Part shown: positions 1 to 5,346 of the stretch, piece after piece
How positions within the stretch are numbered: position 1 is the stretch's first letter
How the letters are laid out: the number at the start of each line of letters is the position of its first letter
Origin: Chloroflexota bacterium
Lineage (GTDB): Bacteria > Chloroflexota > Anaerolineae > Anaerolineales > Anaerolineaceae
Reading direction: 5' to 3'
DNA: 12,368 nucleotides
Assembly: GCA_023406965.1 (NCBI GenBank)
Contig: JAEXTI010000528.1
Location: 1-12,368 of the forward strand
Position numbers and translations under genes: made by a program
The notes under the pieces: generated by a model
Told to the model about the DNA's origin: nothing
Databases searched by the model: none
What the model saw: only the letters and a program-made list of their open reading frames with translations

Positions 1-52
1 CGATTAAAGTCCCCCATTATGTGGTGCTCGTGGGAACCACCCACCCACTAAC

Positions 53-82
53 ACCTCAGATTCGGACCTCTTCCGCCTCTGG
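53..82 (+). repeat. Upstream copy of a 30-bp repeat flanking the Cys-rich gene
   Basis: This 30-nt stretch matches 1855-1884 at 26 of 30 positions by eye; both contain ATTCGGACCT. The second copy forms the right shoulder of a large hairpin followed by a terminator. Here the upstream part (about 21-40, with GTGGT and ACCAC arms) is only a loose hairpin. It may be a decayed copy of the same intergenic palindromic element, or the 3' tail of a gene outside the window. Nothing else recognisable is seen in 1-90. Confidence 0.5.
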
Positions 83-94
83 TTGAGCAAACGC

Positions 95-125
95 GATAAT
101 GTTGATATATTTAATACACATTATC
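95..125. promoter_or_regulatory. AT-rich inverted repeat, candidate operator
   Basis: Two perfect 8-bp arms, GATAATGT (95-102) and ACATTATC (118-125), are separated by 15 AT-rich bases and centred on position 110. The repeat lies just upstream of the extended -10 at 134-142 and covers the -35 region. That is where a dimeric repressor, or an activator replacing the weak -35, would bind. No regulator gene is next to it, so the protein that binds is unknown. Confidence 0.45.
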
Positions 126-133
126 AAAATTCG

Positions 134-142
134 TGCTATGAT
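134..142 (+). promoter_or_regulatory. Extended -10 promoter for the Cys-rich protein gene
   Basis: TGCTATGAT is a TGn extended -10 (hexamer TATGAT, 137-142). The hexamer at the 17-bp position upstream (ATACAC) is a poor -35, which is common with extended -10 promoters. Transcription would start near 149 and leave an untranslated leader of about 87 nt. That leader can form a hairpin between TTTAC..CGAA (166-176) and TTCGGTAAA (194-202). Confidence 0.4.
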
Positions 143-235
143 GTATACGCAAACCCATTGATACCTTTACGCCGAAATCTGGTTTGCCCGGTCTTCGGTA
201 AACAAGTCAGTTCAGTTCCGTAGTTGGAGGTAACA

Positions 236-1708
236 ATGGTTGACGCATCTAAATCGGGCGCAAGATCGAAGAAAGACCCCATCGAAGATGAAAAAAAGGA
301 AACGGTTCCGCTGCCGGAAGAGGAATTCGACCCGGTAGTCGAACTACGCGAGGTGTCTGCGGCAGCCCTGGCGCTGGCAGAAAAACCCGACGCATTCAAA
401 GAGGCCTACGCAGCTTTCACCGCGAACGATGCCGGGCGTTTCCAGGCAGTATTGGACCGCCTGGGGCTGGGGGATCGCTGCGAAAGAGTGTGTTATTTCC
501 TGTGCAAAAAGCATTGCGTGTCCCTGTGCGAACGTTTTTGCCCTGATCACCACCCCGAACCGGCCAATGTTCAGGAAATGATCGAGTTTGCCCGGATGCT
601 GGGGCGGCTGGTGGAGGACGAGAAAACACTTCGACGCCTGATACAGATCTTTGCCAAAGAAGATGTCGGCGCCTGGCGCGAGTGGATTAAGCAGAACAAA
701 TATGAGCGCTACTGTCACCAGTTGTGCCACTTCCTGTGCGATCTGCGCTGCAAGATGGTGTGCCGCGATCTGTGCCCGCCCAAGCCGCTCATCACGCGGG
801 TTGGCTCGATTCCCATCTCGCAGATCAGCCCATCCGGCCTGGGTAACGGACCCAGCATCCCCCCTTTTCACGTGGGGGCGCCGAACCCACCGGCGGGCTA
901 CGGTGATCATCCCTTCGGCGGTTCCGTCTGGTTGATGGGCGTGTTGAATTTTCCCACCGCCACAGAATATCTTGTGGAAGTTTCCTCCACTGGCCCCGCC
1001 GGCTCATATTCACCGGTCGTGGTATCCTCGGTGGTCGGCTACAACTACATCCCCTTCTTCCCATTCAACCTGACGGTCACCCGGTACCCGAGCACTGGCG
1101 CTGATCCTGGATGGTTCAAGCTCAGCGACATTCCTGATTCAGATGGCGGCCCCGGCGCCGGCGGTGAAAAAACCCTGCTCTACTGGCCGACTAGCGGACT
1201 TCCCGACGGGGTCTATTATCTGCGCCTGCGCGTGCGCGATGGCTCAACCACCCGCCTCAGTTCGCCCCAGGTTGTCAAGCTGGATAACAGCGGCCCGTTC
1301 CCACTGCCCAGACCGACCATCTCTTTGCAGTTGCAAAAGAAAGACGGATCGCGCTCTCCGCTCAAGTGCGGCCAGGTCAAGAAAGGCGATGGGCTGATCG
1401 TGGTCACCATTCATGCCTACGATCCACATTACGCAGGTGTGGCGGTCACCGCTCGCGGCAACTCCGGCCTTTCCGTGCCGGTGGTCGATATCACCAGCAC
1501 ACCGCTGTCGAAAACATACAACGGCAACCTGGCTGACCAGGGTTATCCTGTGCCGACCGAATTCCTTTGGGACCCGTGGAGCGATCCTCGGATTGTGCCT
1601 TGCTGTTATGTAGTCTACGTTGAAATCAACGATCGCACCATCCTTAATGACAGCTACGCCGGTGGGCACGCCAACTCTGGTTGGGAGGCAATCGAAATCG
1701 GTTTTTGA
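236..1708 (+). CDS. Unrecognised protein with two period-4 cysteine helices and beta-rich C-terminus
   Basis: The ATG at 236 follows GGAGG (226-230) with 5 nt spacing, so it is preferred over the in-frame TTG at 224; the product has 490 residues. No signal peptide or membrane segment is visible. After an acidic N-terminus come two related modules of about 65 residues. Each ends in six cysteines spaced exactly four apart and then a proline: Cys82, 86, 90, 94, 98, 102 and Cys160, 164, 168, 172, 176, 180. Such spacing puts all thiols on one face of a helix, as in helices that bind metal through CxxxC pairs. A proline/glycine-rich linker (about 183-225) leads to two beta-rich stretches. The first (about 230-352) has the 'DGVYYLRLRVRDG' look of an Ig/fibronectin-like domain. 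The second (about 360-490) contains a CC pair at 456-457. I do not recognise the family; metal binding is inference. The gene is monocistronic, with its own promoter and terminator. Confidence 0.8.
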   Translation: MVDASKSGARSKKDPIEDEKKETVPLPEEEFDPVVELREVSAAALALAEKPDAFKEAYAAFTANDAGRFQAVLDRLGLGDRCERVCYFLCKKHCVSLCERFCPDHHPEPANVQEMIEFARMLGRLVEDEKTLRRLIQIFAKEDVGAWREWIKQNKYERYCHQLCHFLCDLRCKMVCRDLCPPKPLITRVGSIPISQISPSGLGNGPSIPPFHVGAPNPPAGYGDHPFGGSVWLMGVLNFPTATEYLVEVSSTGPAGSYSPVVVSSVVGYNYIPFFPFNLTVTRYPSTGADPGWFKLSDIPDSDGGPGAGGEKTLLYWPTSGLPDGVYYLRLRVRDGSTTRLSSPQVVKLDNSGPFPLPRPTISLQLQKKDGSRSPLKCGQVKKGDGLIVVTIHAYDPHYAGVAVTARGNSGLSVPVVDITSTPLSKTYNGNLADQGYPVPTEFLWDPWSDPRIVPCCYVVYVEINDRTILNDSYAGGHANSGWEAIEIGF

Positions 1709-1731
1709 GCCTTTAAAGCCGTCTCACGTTC

Positions 1732-1766
1732 AGTTCCTTAGGATTTCAAAATCCTAAGGAACTTTT
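1732..1766 (+). terminator. Terminator of the Cys-rich protein gene
   Basis: A perfect 15-bp stem runs from AGTTCCTTAGGATTT (1732-1746) to its complement (1749-1763) and is followed by TTTT (1763-1766). It begins 24 nt after the stop codon. The stem is AT-rich and the T tract is short, so efficiency is uncertain. Confidence 0.6.
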
Positions 1767-1778
1767 CCGAAGACAAAA

Positions 1779-1802
1779 CGCTCAGGCACTATCCACTGAG
1801 CG
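1779..1802. repeat. Small inverted repeat CGCTCAG/CTGAGCG
   Basis: Perfect 7-bp arms (1779-1785 and 1796-1802) flank a 10-nt loop. It is the second of four consecutive hairpins between the Cys-rich gene and the convergent RRM gene. No T tract follows, so it is not a typical terminator. Confidence 0.5.
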
Positions 1803-1815
1803 CAGCACGCCTGAA

Positions 1816-1865
1816 GAATTTGAGGTATTTGTGGAGGGCTTCGCCCTCACAAATACCTCAAATTC
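1816..1865. repeat. Large intergenic palindrome (24-nt arm, one bulge)
   Basis: The left arm (1816-1839) pairs with 1843-1865 over 18 + 5 bp, with one unpaired G at 1834/1835 and a TTC loop inside GGGC-TTC-GCCC. It lacks a T tract. The right shoulder continues into the 30-bp repeat shared with 53-82. It looks like a REP-type or small non-autonomous palindromic element rather than a terminator. Confidence 0.6.
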
Positions 1866-1884
1866 GGACCTTTTCCTCTTCTGG
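1855..1884 (+). repeat. Downstream copy of the 30-bp repeat
   Basis: This is the partner of 53-82, with 26 of 30 bases identical in direct orientation. It overlaps the right arm of the large palindrome and runs up to the terminator that follows. The two copies bracket the Cys-rich gene. Confidence 0.5.
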
Positions 1885-1896
1885 CCGAAGAATTAC

Positions 1897-1934
1897 AAAA
1901 AAACAACCCTCTGGGCGAGAGGGTTGTTTTTTTT
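1897..1934. terminator. Bidirectional terminator between convergent genes
   Basis: The 9-bp stem CAACCCTCT (1904-1912) / AGAGGGTTG (1918-1926) has a GGGCG loop. Seven A's (1897-1903) lie on the left and eight T's (1927-1934) on the right. It reads as a strong intrinsic terminator on both strands. For the minus-strand RRM gene it begins 15 nt after the stop codon. Confidence 0.9.
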
Positions 1935-1949
1935 AGACAAGAGGGGTGT

Positions 1950-2324
1950 TTACCAGTTGTTGCGACGATCGCCACCGGAACCACCGCGGCGATCACCACC
2001 ACCGCCACCAGGGCCACGGCGGAAACCGCCCTGGCCGCCGCCCATGCCACCAGGACCACGGCGCTCACCACCACCACCGCTTTCGCGAGGGCGAGCTTCG
2101 TTGACCTTCAGCGGGCGACCTTTGAGTTCTTTCCCGTTCAAAGCATTGATAGCAGCATTACCTTCCGCGTCATTGGGCATGACTACGAAACCGAACCCGC
2201 GTGACTGACCAGTGAATTGATCCTTGATCACAGACACAGACTCAACGTCGCCGTAAGCTCCGAAAGTCTCGCGAAGCTCTTCTTCACCGGTAGTGAACGG
2301 CAGATTCCCAACATAGATGTTCAT
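1950..2324 (-). CDS. RRM RNA-binding protein with Gly/Arg-rich tail
   Basis: This 124-residue protein is a single RNA recognition motif (residues 1-80) followed by a Gly/Arg-rich disordered tail (81-124). RNP2 is IYVGNL (3-8) and RNP1 is RGFGFVVM (42-49); the last RNP1 position is Met where an aromatic residue is usual. It matches in size and layout the small bacterial RRM proteins (cyanobacterial Rbp type), which bind RNA and are often cold-induced. The ATG at 2324 is preceded by AAGGA (2334-2338, minus strand) with 9 nt spacing. The gene is monocistronic, with a long leader, its own promoter and a strong terminator. The exact RNA targets cannot be read from sequence. Confidence 0.93.
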   Translation of the reverse strand: MNIYVGNLPFTTGEEELRETFGAYGDVESVSVIKDQFTGQSRGFGFVVMPNDAEGNAAINALNGKELKGRPLKVNEARPRESGGGGERRGPGGMGGGQGGFRRGPGGGGGDRRGGSGGDRRNNW

Positions 2325-2550
2325 ACAGACAGATCCTTTCCAAACAAAAAAACCGAATTCAAATCTACCCCATCGTACAGATTAAGGCATGTATCCGGCA
2401 TCCGAGTTCCGTGTTGAACACCATGCCGACAGTCATTTTTATTGACATACATCGCGTGGGAATCACACCGGGTCTTAGGGCTCGCCCATAGCCTACCGAC
2501 TTGTTAAAACTCAGGCCCCCAACAGCTCTCTGCAACATCTGGGTCACGCG
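2325..2550 (-). promoter_or_regulatory. Long structured 5' leader of the RRM gene
   Basis: About 220 nt separate the predicted start site (near 2547) from the RRM start codon. On the minus strand, CGCGTG (2550-2545) can pair with CACGCG (2458-2453), closing a domain of about 98 nt that contains GGGCGAGCCC. If transcription starts at 2547, part of the outer strand is lost. Further down, GGCAT (2427-2423) can pair with either ATGCC (2401-2397) or ATGCC (2390-2386), giving two mutually exclusive hairpins ahead of the ribosome site. I do not recognise a known riboswitch class. Cold- or protein-controlled folding is inference. Confidence 0.45.
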
Positions 2551-2553
2551 TTT

Positions 2554-2582
2554 ATCATACCATTCTTTGTCAATTATGTAAA
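2554..2582 (-). promoter_or_regulatory. Promoter of the RRM gene
   Basis: On the minus strand, -35 TTTACA (2582-2577) lies 17 bp from -10 TATGAT (2559-2554), and the -10 is preceded by TGG, making it an extended -10. Transcription would begin near 2547. An overlapping TTGACA (2599-2594) offers a weaker second promoter. Confidence 0.7.
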
Positions 2583-2655
2583 TATAAAGAAAGTGTCAAT
2601 ATCCAAGTATTTCGATCAATTTGCGTAAAATCACATCCTCGCAGCCCTGGATTTG

Positions 2656-2684
2656 TTGCGTGTCCTGCCATTTTGCGCTACACT
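2656..2684 (+). promoter_or_regulatory. Possible promoter of the DUF429-like gene
   Basis: TTGCGT (2656-2661) and TACACT (2679-2684) are 17 bp apart. Transcription would begin at about 2691, exactly at the ATG, so the message may be leaderless. There is no clear Shine-Dalgarno site (only AAGG at 2686-2689, too close), which agrees with this. Both hexamers are imperfect. Confidence 0.35.
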
Positions 2685-2690
2685 CAAGGC

Positions 2691-3368
2691 ATGATGTCCT
2701 TTTCGACCTTCGTAGGTGTTTCCGCTGCCGTCAACCGAATGAACCTCACCTACGCGGCCCTCGACAGCGATTGCCGCTTGCTGGCGGTCGGCGACGGCAG
2801 CGTGGTAGATGTGCTCTCCTTTGCTGCTGGGCAAAGCGCAGCCATCCTGGCCATCAGCGCTCCTGCACGAAATAAAGCCGCCGCCGCGGTGCTCACCGCA
2901 CACACGCAACTCCCCCTGGATTTGAGCGGCGAAACCCATCCTGCGCCTCCCACCGGTTCGCCGGCAGCGCTGCGCCACTGCTTCAGCCTGGTCAGCCAGT
3001 TGTCCGGCATGGGCTACCGACCCTTCCCCGACGAAACTGCCCCGCGCCAATGGCTCGAGACTCAATCCGAAGCAGGCTTCACTGCCTTGCTCGGGCACGA
3101 GCCTCTGCCCCCCGACACGCTCGAAGGCCGCATCCAGCGGCAGTTTGTCCTCGAAGATCTCAAGCTGGATGTTCCCAATGGAATGCTTTTCTTTGAAGAG
3201 GTTACCCGCTTCAAGATTTTGCGCAGCCAACTCCCCATGAACTACGTGCTGCCCCAGGGCGAGTTAGAAGCCTGGCTGGCGGCATTCTGCGCCTGGCAGG
3301 CCGCCCAGGCTGGCGAAGCTGCCCCCAACCCCGGTGGCATCCTTCTGCCCTCTCCCCGTCAAGACTAA
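2691..3368 (+). CDS. DUF429-like protein, probably lacking the usual acidic residues
   Basis: This protein of 225 residues resembles DUF429, a family predicted to have an RNase H-like fold. The N-terminal strand is 'FVGVSAA' and the second 'AILAISAP'. A C-terminal block reads 'FTALLGHEPLPPDTLEGR', then 'MLFFEEVTRFKIL', then a helix ending 'AFCAWQAAQA', all characteristic of the family as I recall it. In typical members the first two blocks read GVD and AIDAP; here both aspartates are serines. The usual E-HP before the third block is also altered (LETQSEAGF). It may therefore be a non-catalytic member. The start is uncertain between adjacent ATGs at 2691 and 2694; an in-frame TTG at 2673 is less likely. 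It is divergent from the RRM gene. Confidence 0.7.
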   Translation: MMSFSTFVGVSAAVNRMNLTYAALDSDCRLLAVGDGSVVDVLSFAAGQSAAILAISAPARNKAAAAVLTAHTQLPLDLSGETHPAPPTGSPAALRHCFSLVSQLSGMGYRPFPDETAPRQWLETQSEAGFTALLGHEPLPPDTLEGRIQRQFVLEDLKLDVPNGMLFFEEVTRFKILRSQLPMNYVLPQGELEAWLAAFCAWQAAQAGEAAPNPGGILLPSPRQD

Positions 3369-3505
3369 ATGGTTCTCTCGCCAGGTTAGTGATATTTAGC
3401 GAGAAGACCGCGAAGCCCCCCTAAAACCCTTTCGGAAATTCGGAAGGAAAGCGTATTTTGAGGTTTTTGCGAACATGCCGTGCCCCTGAACCCTTTCGGG
3501 ATATT
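3369..3505. other. Intergenic stretch with weak hairpin and short direct repeats
   Basis: No gene is seen here. A 6-bp stem TCTCGC/GCGAGA (3376-3381, 3399-3404) lies just after the DUF429-like stop codon without a T tract. The 11-mer AACCCTTTCGG occurs twice, at 3425-3435 and 3489-3499, each preceded by a CCCC run. The second copy ends six bases before the prenyltransferase -35 box. Confidence 0.4.
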
Positions 3506-3535
3506 TTGACAATTACTATCCGATTATGCTAAAAT
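3506..3535 (+). promoter_or_regulatory. Promoter of the prenyltransferase gene
   Basis: A consensus -35 TTGACA (3506-3511) lies 18 bp from -10 TAAAAT (3530-3535), which carries an extended TGC. The start site would be near 3542. The short leader can pair CGCAA (3541-3545) with TTGCG (3552-3556) just ahead of the ribosome site. Confidence 0.75.
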
Positions 3536-3572
3536 TCTCCCGCAAACCAAATTGCGAATGGGAGTTTTTTAC

Positions 3573-4568
3573 ATGAATGTCGCTATGTGGGCCAAAGCCT
3601 TAAGAATTATCCCCAGAATCAGCAAAGAAGAATGGCTGAAACTGGATATCATCTCGCGCTGGTTGATCTCGACCCGCGCTGCCGTCTTGATCATGACCTT
3701 CATCTCCGCGGCCATTGCCGGGTTGCTGGCGGCGCGTGCCGGCCAGTTCAACCTGGGGTCCTGGCTGCTGCTTGTCCTGGGATTGGTCTTCGCCCATGCC
3801 ACCAACAACCTGCTCAACGATCTGACCGATTATGAGCGCGGCGTGGATCAAGACAACTACTTCCGCGCCCAGTACGGGCCGCACGCCATCCAGCAAGGGC
3901 TGATGACCAAGCGCGAGATGCTTGTTTATGCTGGGGTAACCGGCTTGATCGCCCTGGCTGCCGGGCTGCCGCTCGTGCTCAGCCGCGGCCTGCCTGCCCT
4001 TTACCTGCTCCTGGCCGGCGCAGTGTTCGTGCTGTTTTACACCTGGCCGCTCAAATACATTGGCCTGGGCGAAATCGCTGTGATCATCGTCTGGGGCCCG
4101 TTGATGATTGGCGGCGGCTATTTCGTCATCACCGGGCAGTGGGACTGGAATGTCGTCCTGGCAGGTTTGCCCTACGCTTTGGGCACCACCACTGTCATTT
4201 ACGGCAAGCACATAGACAAACTCGACGCCGACAAAGCCAAAGGCATCCGCACCTTGCCGGTCATCATCGGCGATAAAGCTGCCCGTTTTAGCGTGCGCGT
4301 CATGATCGCTCTGATGTACCTGCTGGTCATCGGGCTGGTCATCAGCGGTTATTTCAGCCCGCTCATGCTGGTCGTATTAGGCGCGCTTTGGTATGCCCGC
4401 CACCCGTGGAAGTTGTTCGGCGCGCCCCGCCCCACCGAGCCGCCCGCCAGCCACAAAGATATCTGGCCGATGTGGTTTGTGGCCTCCGCTTTCGTCCACA
4501 ACCGGGCTTACGGCATGCTTTTCCTGCTAGGCTTAATCCTGGATGTGATCGTCAAACTGGCATTCTAA
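3573..4568 (+). CDS. UbiA-family prenyltransferase, MenA-like
   Basis: This 331-residue polytopic membrane protein is from the UbiA superfamily, whose members transfer an isoprenoid chain to an aromatic acceptor. It shows two Asp-rich motifs that hold the Mg-diphosphate. The first is NDLTDYERGVD at 82-92 (N82, D83, D86, D92). The second is HIDKLDADKAKG at 213-224 (D215, D218, D220), followed by 'IRTLPVIIGDKAA'. Around eight hydrophobic segments are visible. The 'RTLPVIIG' stretch and overall length suggest 1,4-dihydroxy-2-naphthoate prenyltransferase (menaquinone synthesis). Other acceptors are possible, and no men gene is nearby to decide. The ATG at 3573 is chosen because GGGAG (3560-3564) sits 8 nt upstream; the in-frame TTG at 3552 has no such site. 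Its last 36 bp overlap the convergent gene. Confidence 0.85.
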   Translation: MNVAMWAKALRIIPRISKEEWLKLDIISRWLISTRAAVLIMTFISAAIAGLLAARAGQFNLGSWLLLVLGLVFAHATNNLLNDLTDYERGVDQDNYFRAQYGPHAIQQGLMTKREMLVYAGVTGLIALAAGLPLVLSRGLPALYLLLAGAVFVLFYTWPLKYIGLGEIAVIIVWGPLMIGGGYFVITGQWDWNVVLAGLPYALGTTTVIYGKHIDKLDADKAKGIRTLPVIIGDKAARFSVRVMIALMYLLVIGLVISGYFSPLMLVVLGALWYARHPWKLFGAPRPTEPPASHKDIWPMWFVASAFVHNRAYGMLFLLGLILDVIVKLAF

Positions 4569-5309
4569 CCAGGCTTCCTCTACGCACGCCAGCGTGCCAA
4601 AGCGCAGCCGCCCGTCTGGAGGGAAAGCCGCATATTGGTTATCGATCCAGATGACCAGGCCCAGCCTGCCCTGCGGGCTGATGGGAGTCTCGAACACCTC
4701 CATGCCATCCACAGCGAAGCGCACCCGGTCGCTCTCCCAGCACAACCCATAGGAATGCCACAGGGTCGGGTCTCCATCCACCAGCGCGGCATCCTCTTGA
4801 ATCAACCTTCCCGCGGCCCGGCGTAACAGCCGGGCCGTTGGCGGCCAAACAGCCAGCGGAAGCGCCAACGCCCCCGGCGCCATCAACCAGGCCGGCCACA
4901 ACGGTGAGCGGAAGGTTGCTGCCAGCAGCCCCTGGGCTGGGTGGGTATCTCGAAAGGCCAGGTGGTTGGGTGGCGAAGCATAGAAAAACCAGGCCGTGTT
5001 GGGCAGTGCCGGAAGCCGCCGGGCCGTGCCGCCAATGCCTATACTGGCATTAAAGGGATCGTTCCACAAACCAAAGCCCCACGTGCCGGGCAGATTGGGC
5101 GCCGAAACCCGCGCCCGCAATCGCAATTCAAACGGCGCTGTCCAGATGAATTCTCGCCGGGGGCGGTGCAGGTAATCATCCAACTGTGCCCAACGGTAAC
5201 TACCCGCCGGACCGGGTGGAATGGTCAGCCGCGCCCAGCCGGGTGGGTCTTGCTCCACCTTCGCGCCTGGTGTGGTTCGCACATGCAGCCCATCCACAAA
5301 CGAAGTCAT
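4533..5309 (-). CDS. ConA-like lectin/glucanase-fold protein, function unknown
   Basis: This 258-residue protein has no signal peptide. Its ends resemble the jelly-roll fold of GH16/LamG-type proteins. The N-terminal half contains 'FELRLRARVSAPNLPGTWGFG' and LWNDPF (about 60-86). The C-terminal half has 'WHSYGLCWESDRVRFAVDG' and then 'GRLGLVIWIDNQYAAF'. The GH16 catalytic E-x-D-x-E motif is absent, so hydrolase activity is doubtful and ligand binding more likely; this is inference. A middle hydrophobic stretch ('WPAWLMAPGALALPLAVW', about 138-155) could be a membrane-contacting helix. A TATAAT ends 7 bases before the ATG, so the message appears leaderless. The 3' end overlaps the prenyltransferase gene by 36 bp, tail to tail. 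Confidence 0.65.
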   Translation of the reverse strand: MTSFVDGLHVRTTPGAKVEQDPPGWARLTIPPGPAGSYRWAQLDDYLHRPRREFIWTAPFELRLRARVSAPNLPGTWGFGLWNDPFNASIGIGGTARRLPALPNTAWFFYASPPNHLAFRDTHPAQGLLAATFRSPLWPAWLMAPGALALPLAVWPPTARLLRRAAGRLIQEDAALVDGDPTLWHSYGLCWESDRVRFAVDGMEVFETPISPQGRLGLVIWIDNQYAAFPPDGRLRFGTLACVEEAWLECQFDDHIQD

Positions 5310-5315
5310 GAACTA

Positions 5316-5321
5316 ATTATA
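5316..5321 (-). promoter_or_regulatory. -10 box giving a leaderless message
   Basis: On the minus strand a perfect TATAAT ends at 5316, with six bases between it and the ATG at 5309. The expected start site falls on the A of the ATG, and there is no Shine-Dalgarno site. The -35 region (about 5339-5344) does not match consensus. Confidence 0.6.
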
Positions 5322-5324
5322 GAT

Positions 5325-5332
5325 GGTAAAAT
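5325..5332 (+). promoter_or_regulatory. Candidate promoter of the lipoprotein gene
   Basis: TAAAAT (5327-5332) with an upstream TG (5324-5325) forms an extended -10. Transcription would start around 5339, leaving about 8 nt before the ATG at 5347. It lies back to back with the -10 of the divergent gene in a 37-bp gap. No clear -35 is seen. Confidence 0.4.
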
Positions 5333-5346
5333 CGAGACTGGATCCT

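Noticed and set aside
1..235. Possible end of an upstream gene or a small gene before the Cys-rich protein
   Set aside because: No reading frame with a start, ribosome site or sensible protein was seen; the region is explained by a repeat copy, an operator-like palindrome and a promoter.
1816..1865. Large palindrome as an intrinsic terminator
   Set aside because: No T tract follows on either strand, and proper terminators lie on both sides of it.
2365..2547. 60-codon reading frame in the RRM-gene leader starting with GTG
   Set aside because: No ribosome site, no recognisable composition or motif, and it lies in a region better explained as a structured untranslated leader. Its start coincides with the predicted transcription start.
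3600..4211. 203-codon minus-strand frame inside the prenyltransferase gene
   Set aside because: Antisense shadow. The plus frame has both Asp-rich motifs and membrane helices, while the shadow is a low-sense His/Gln-rich translation.
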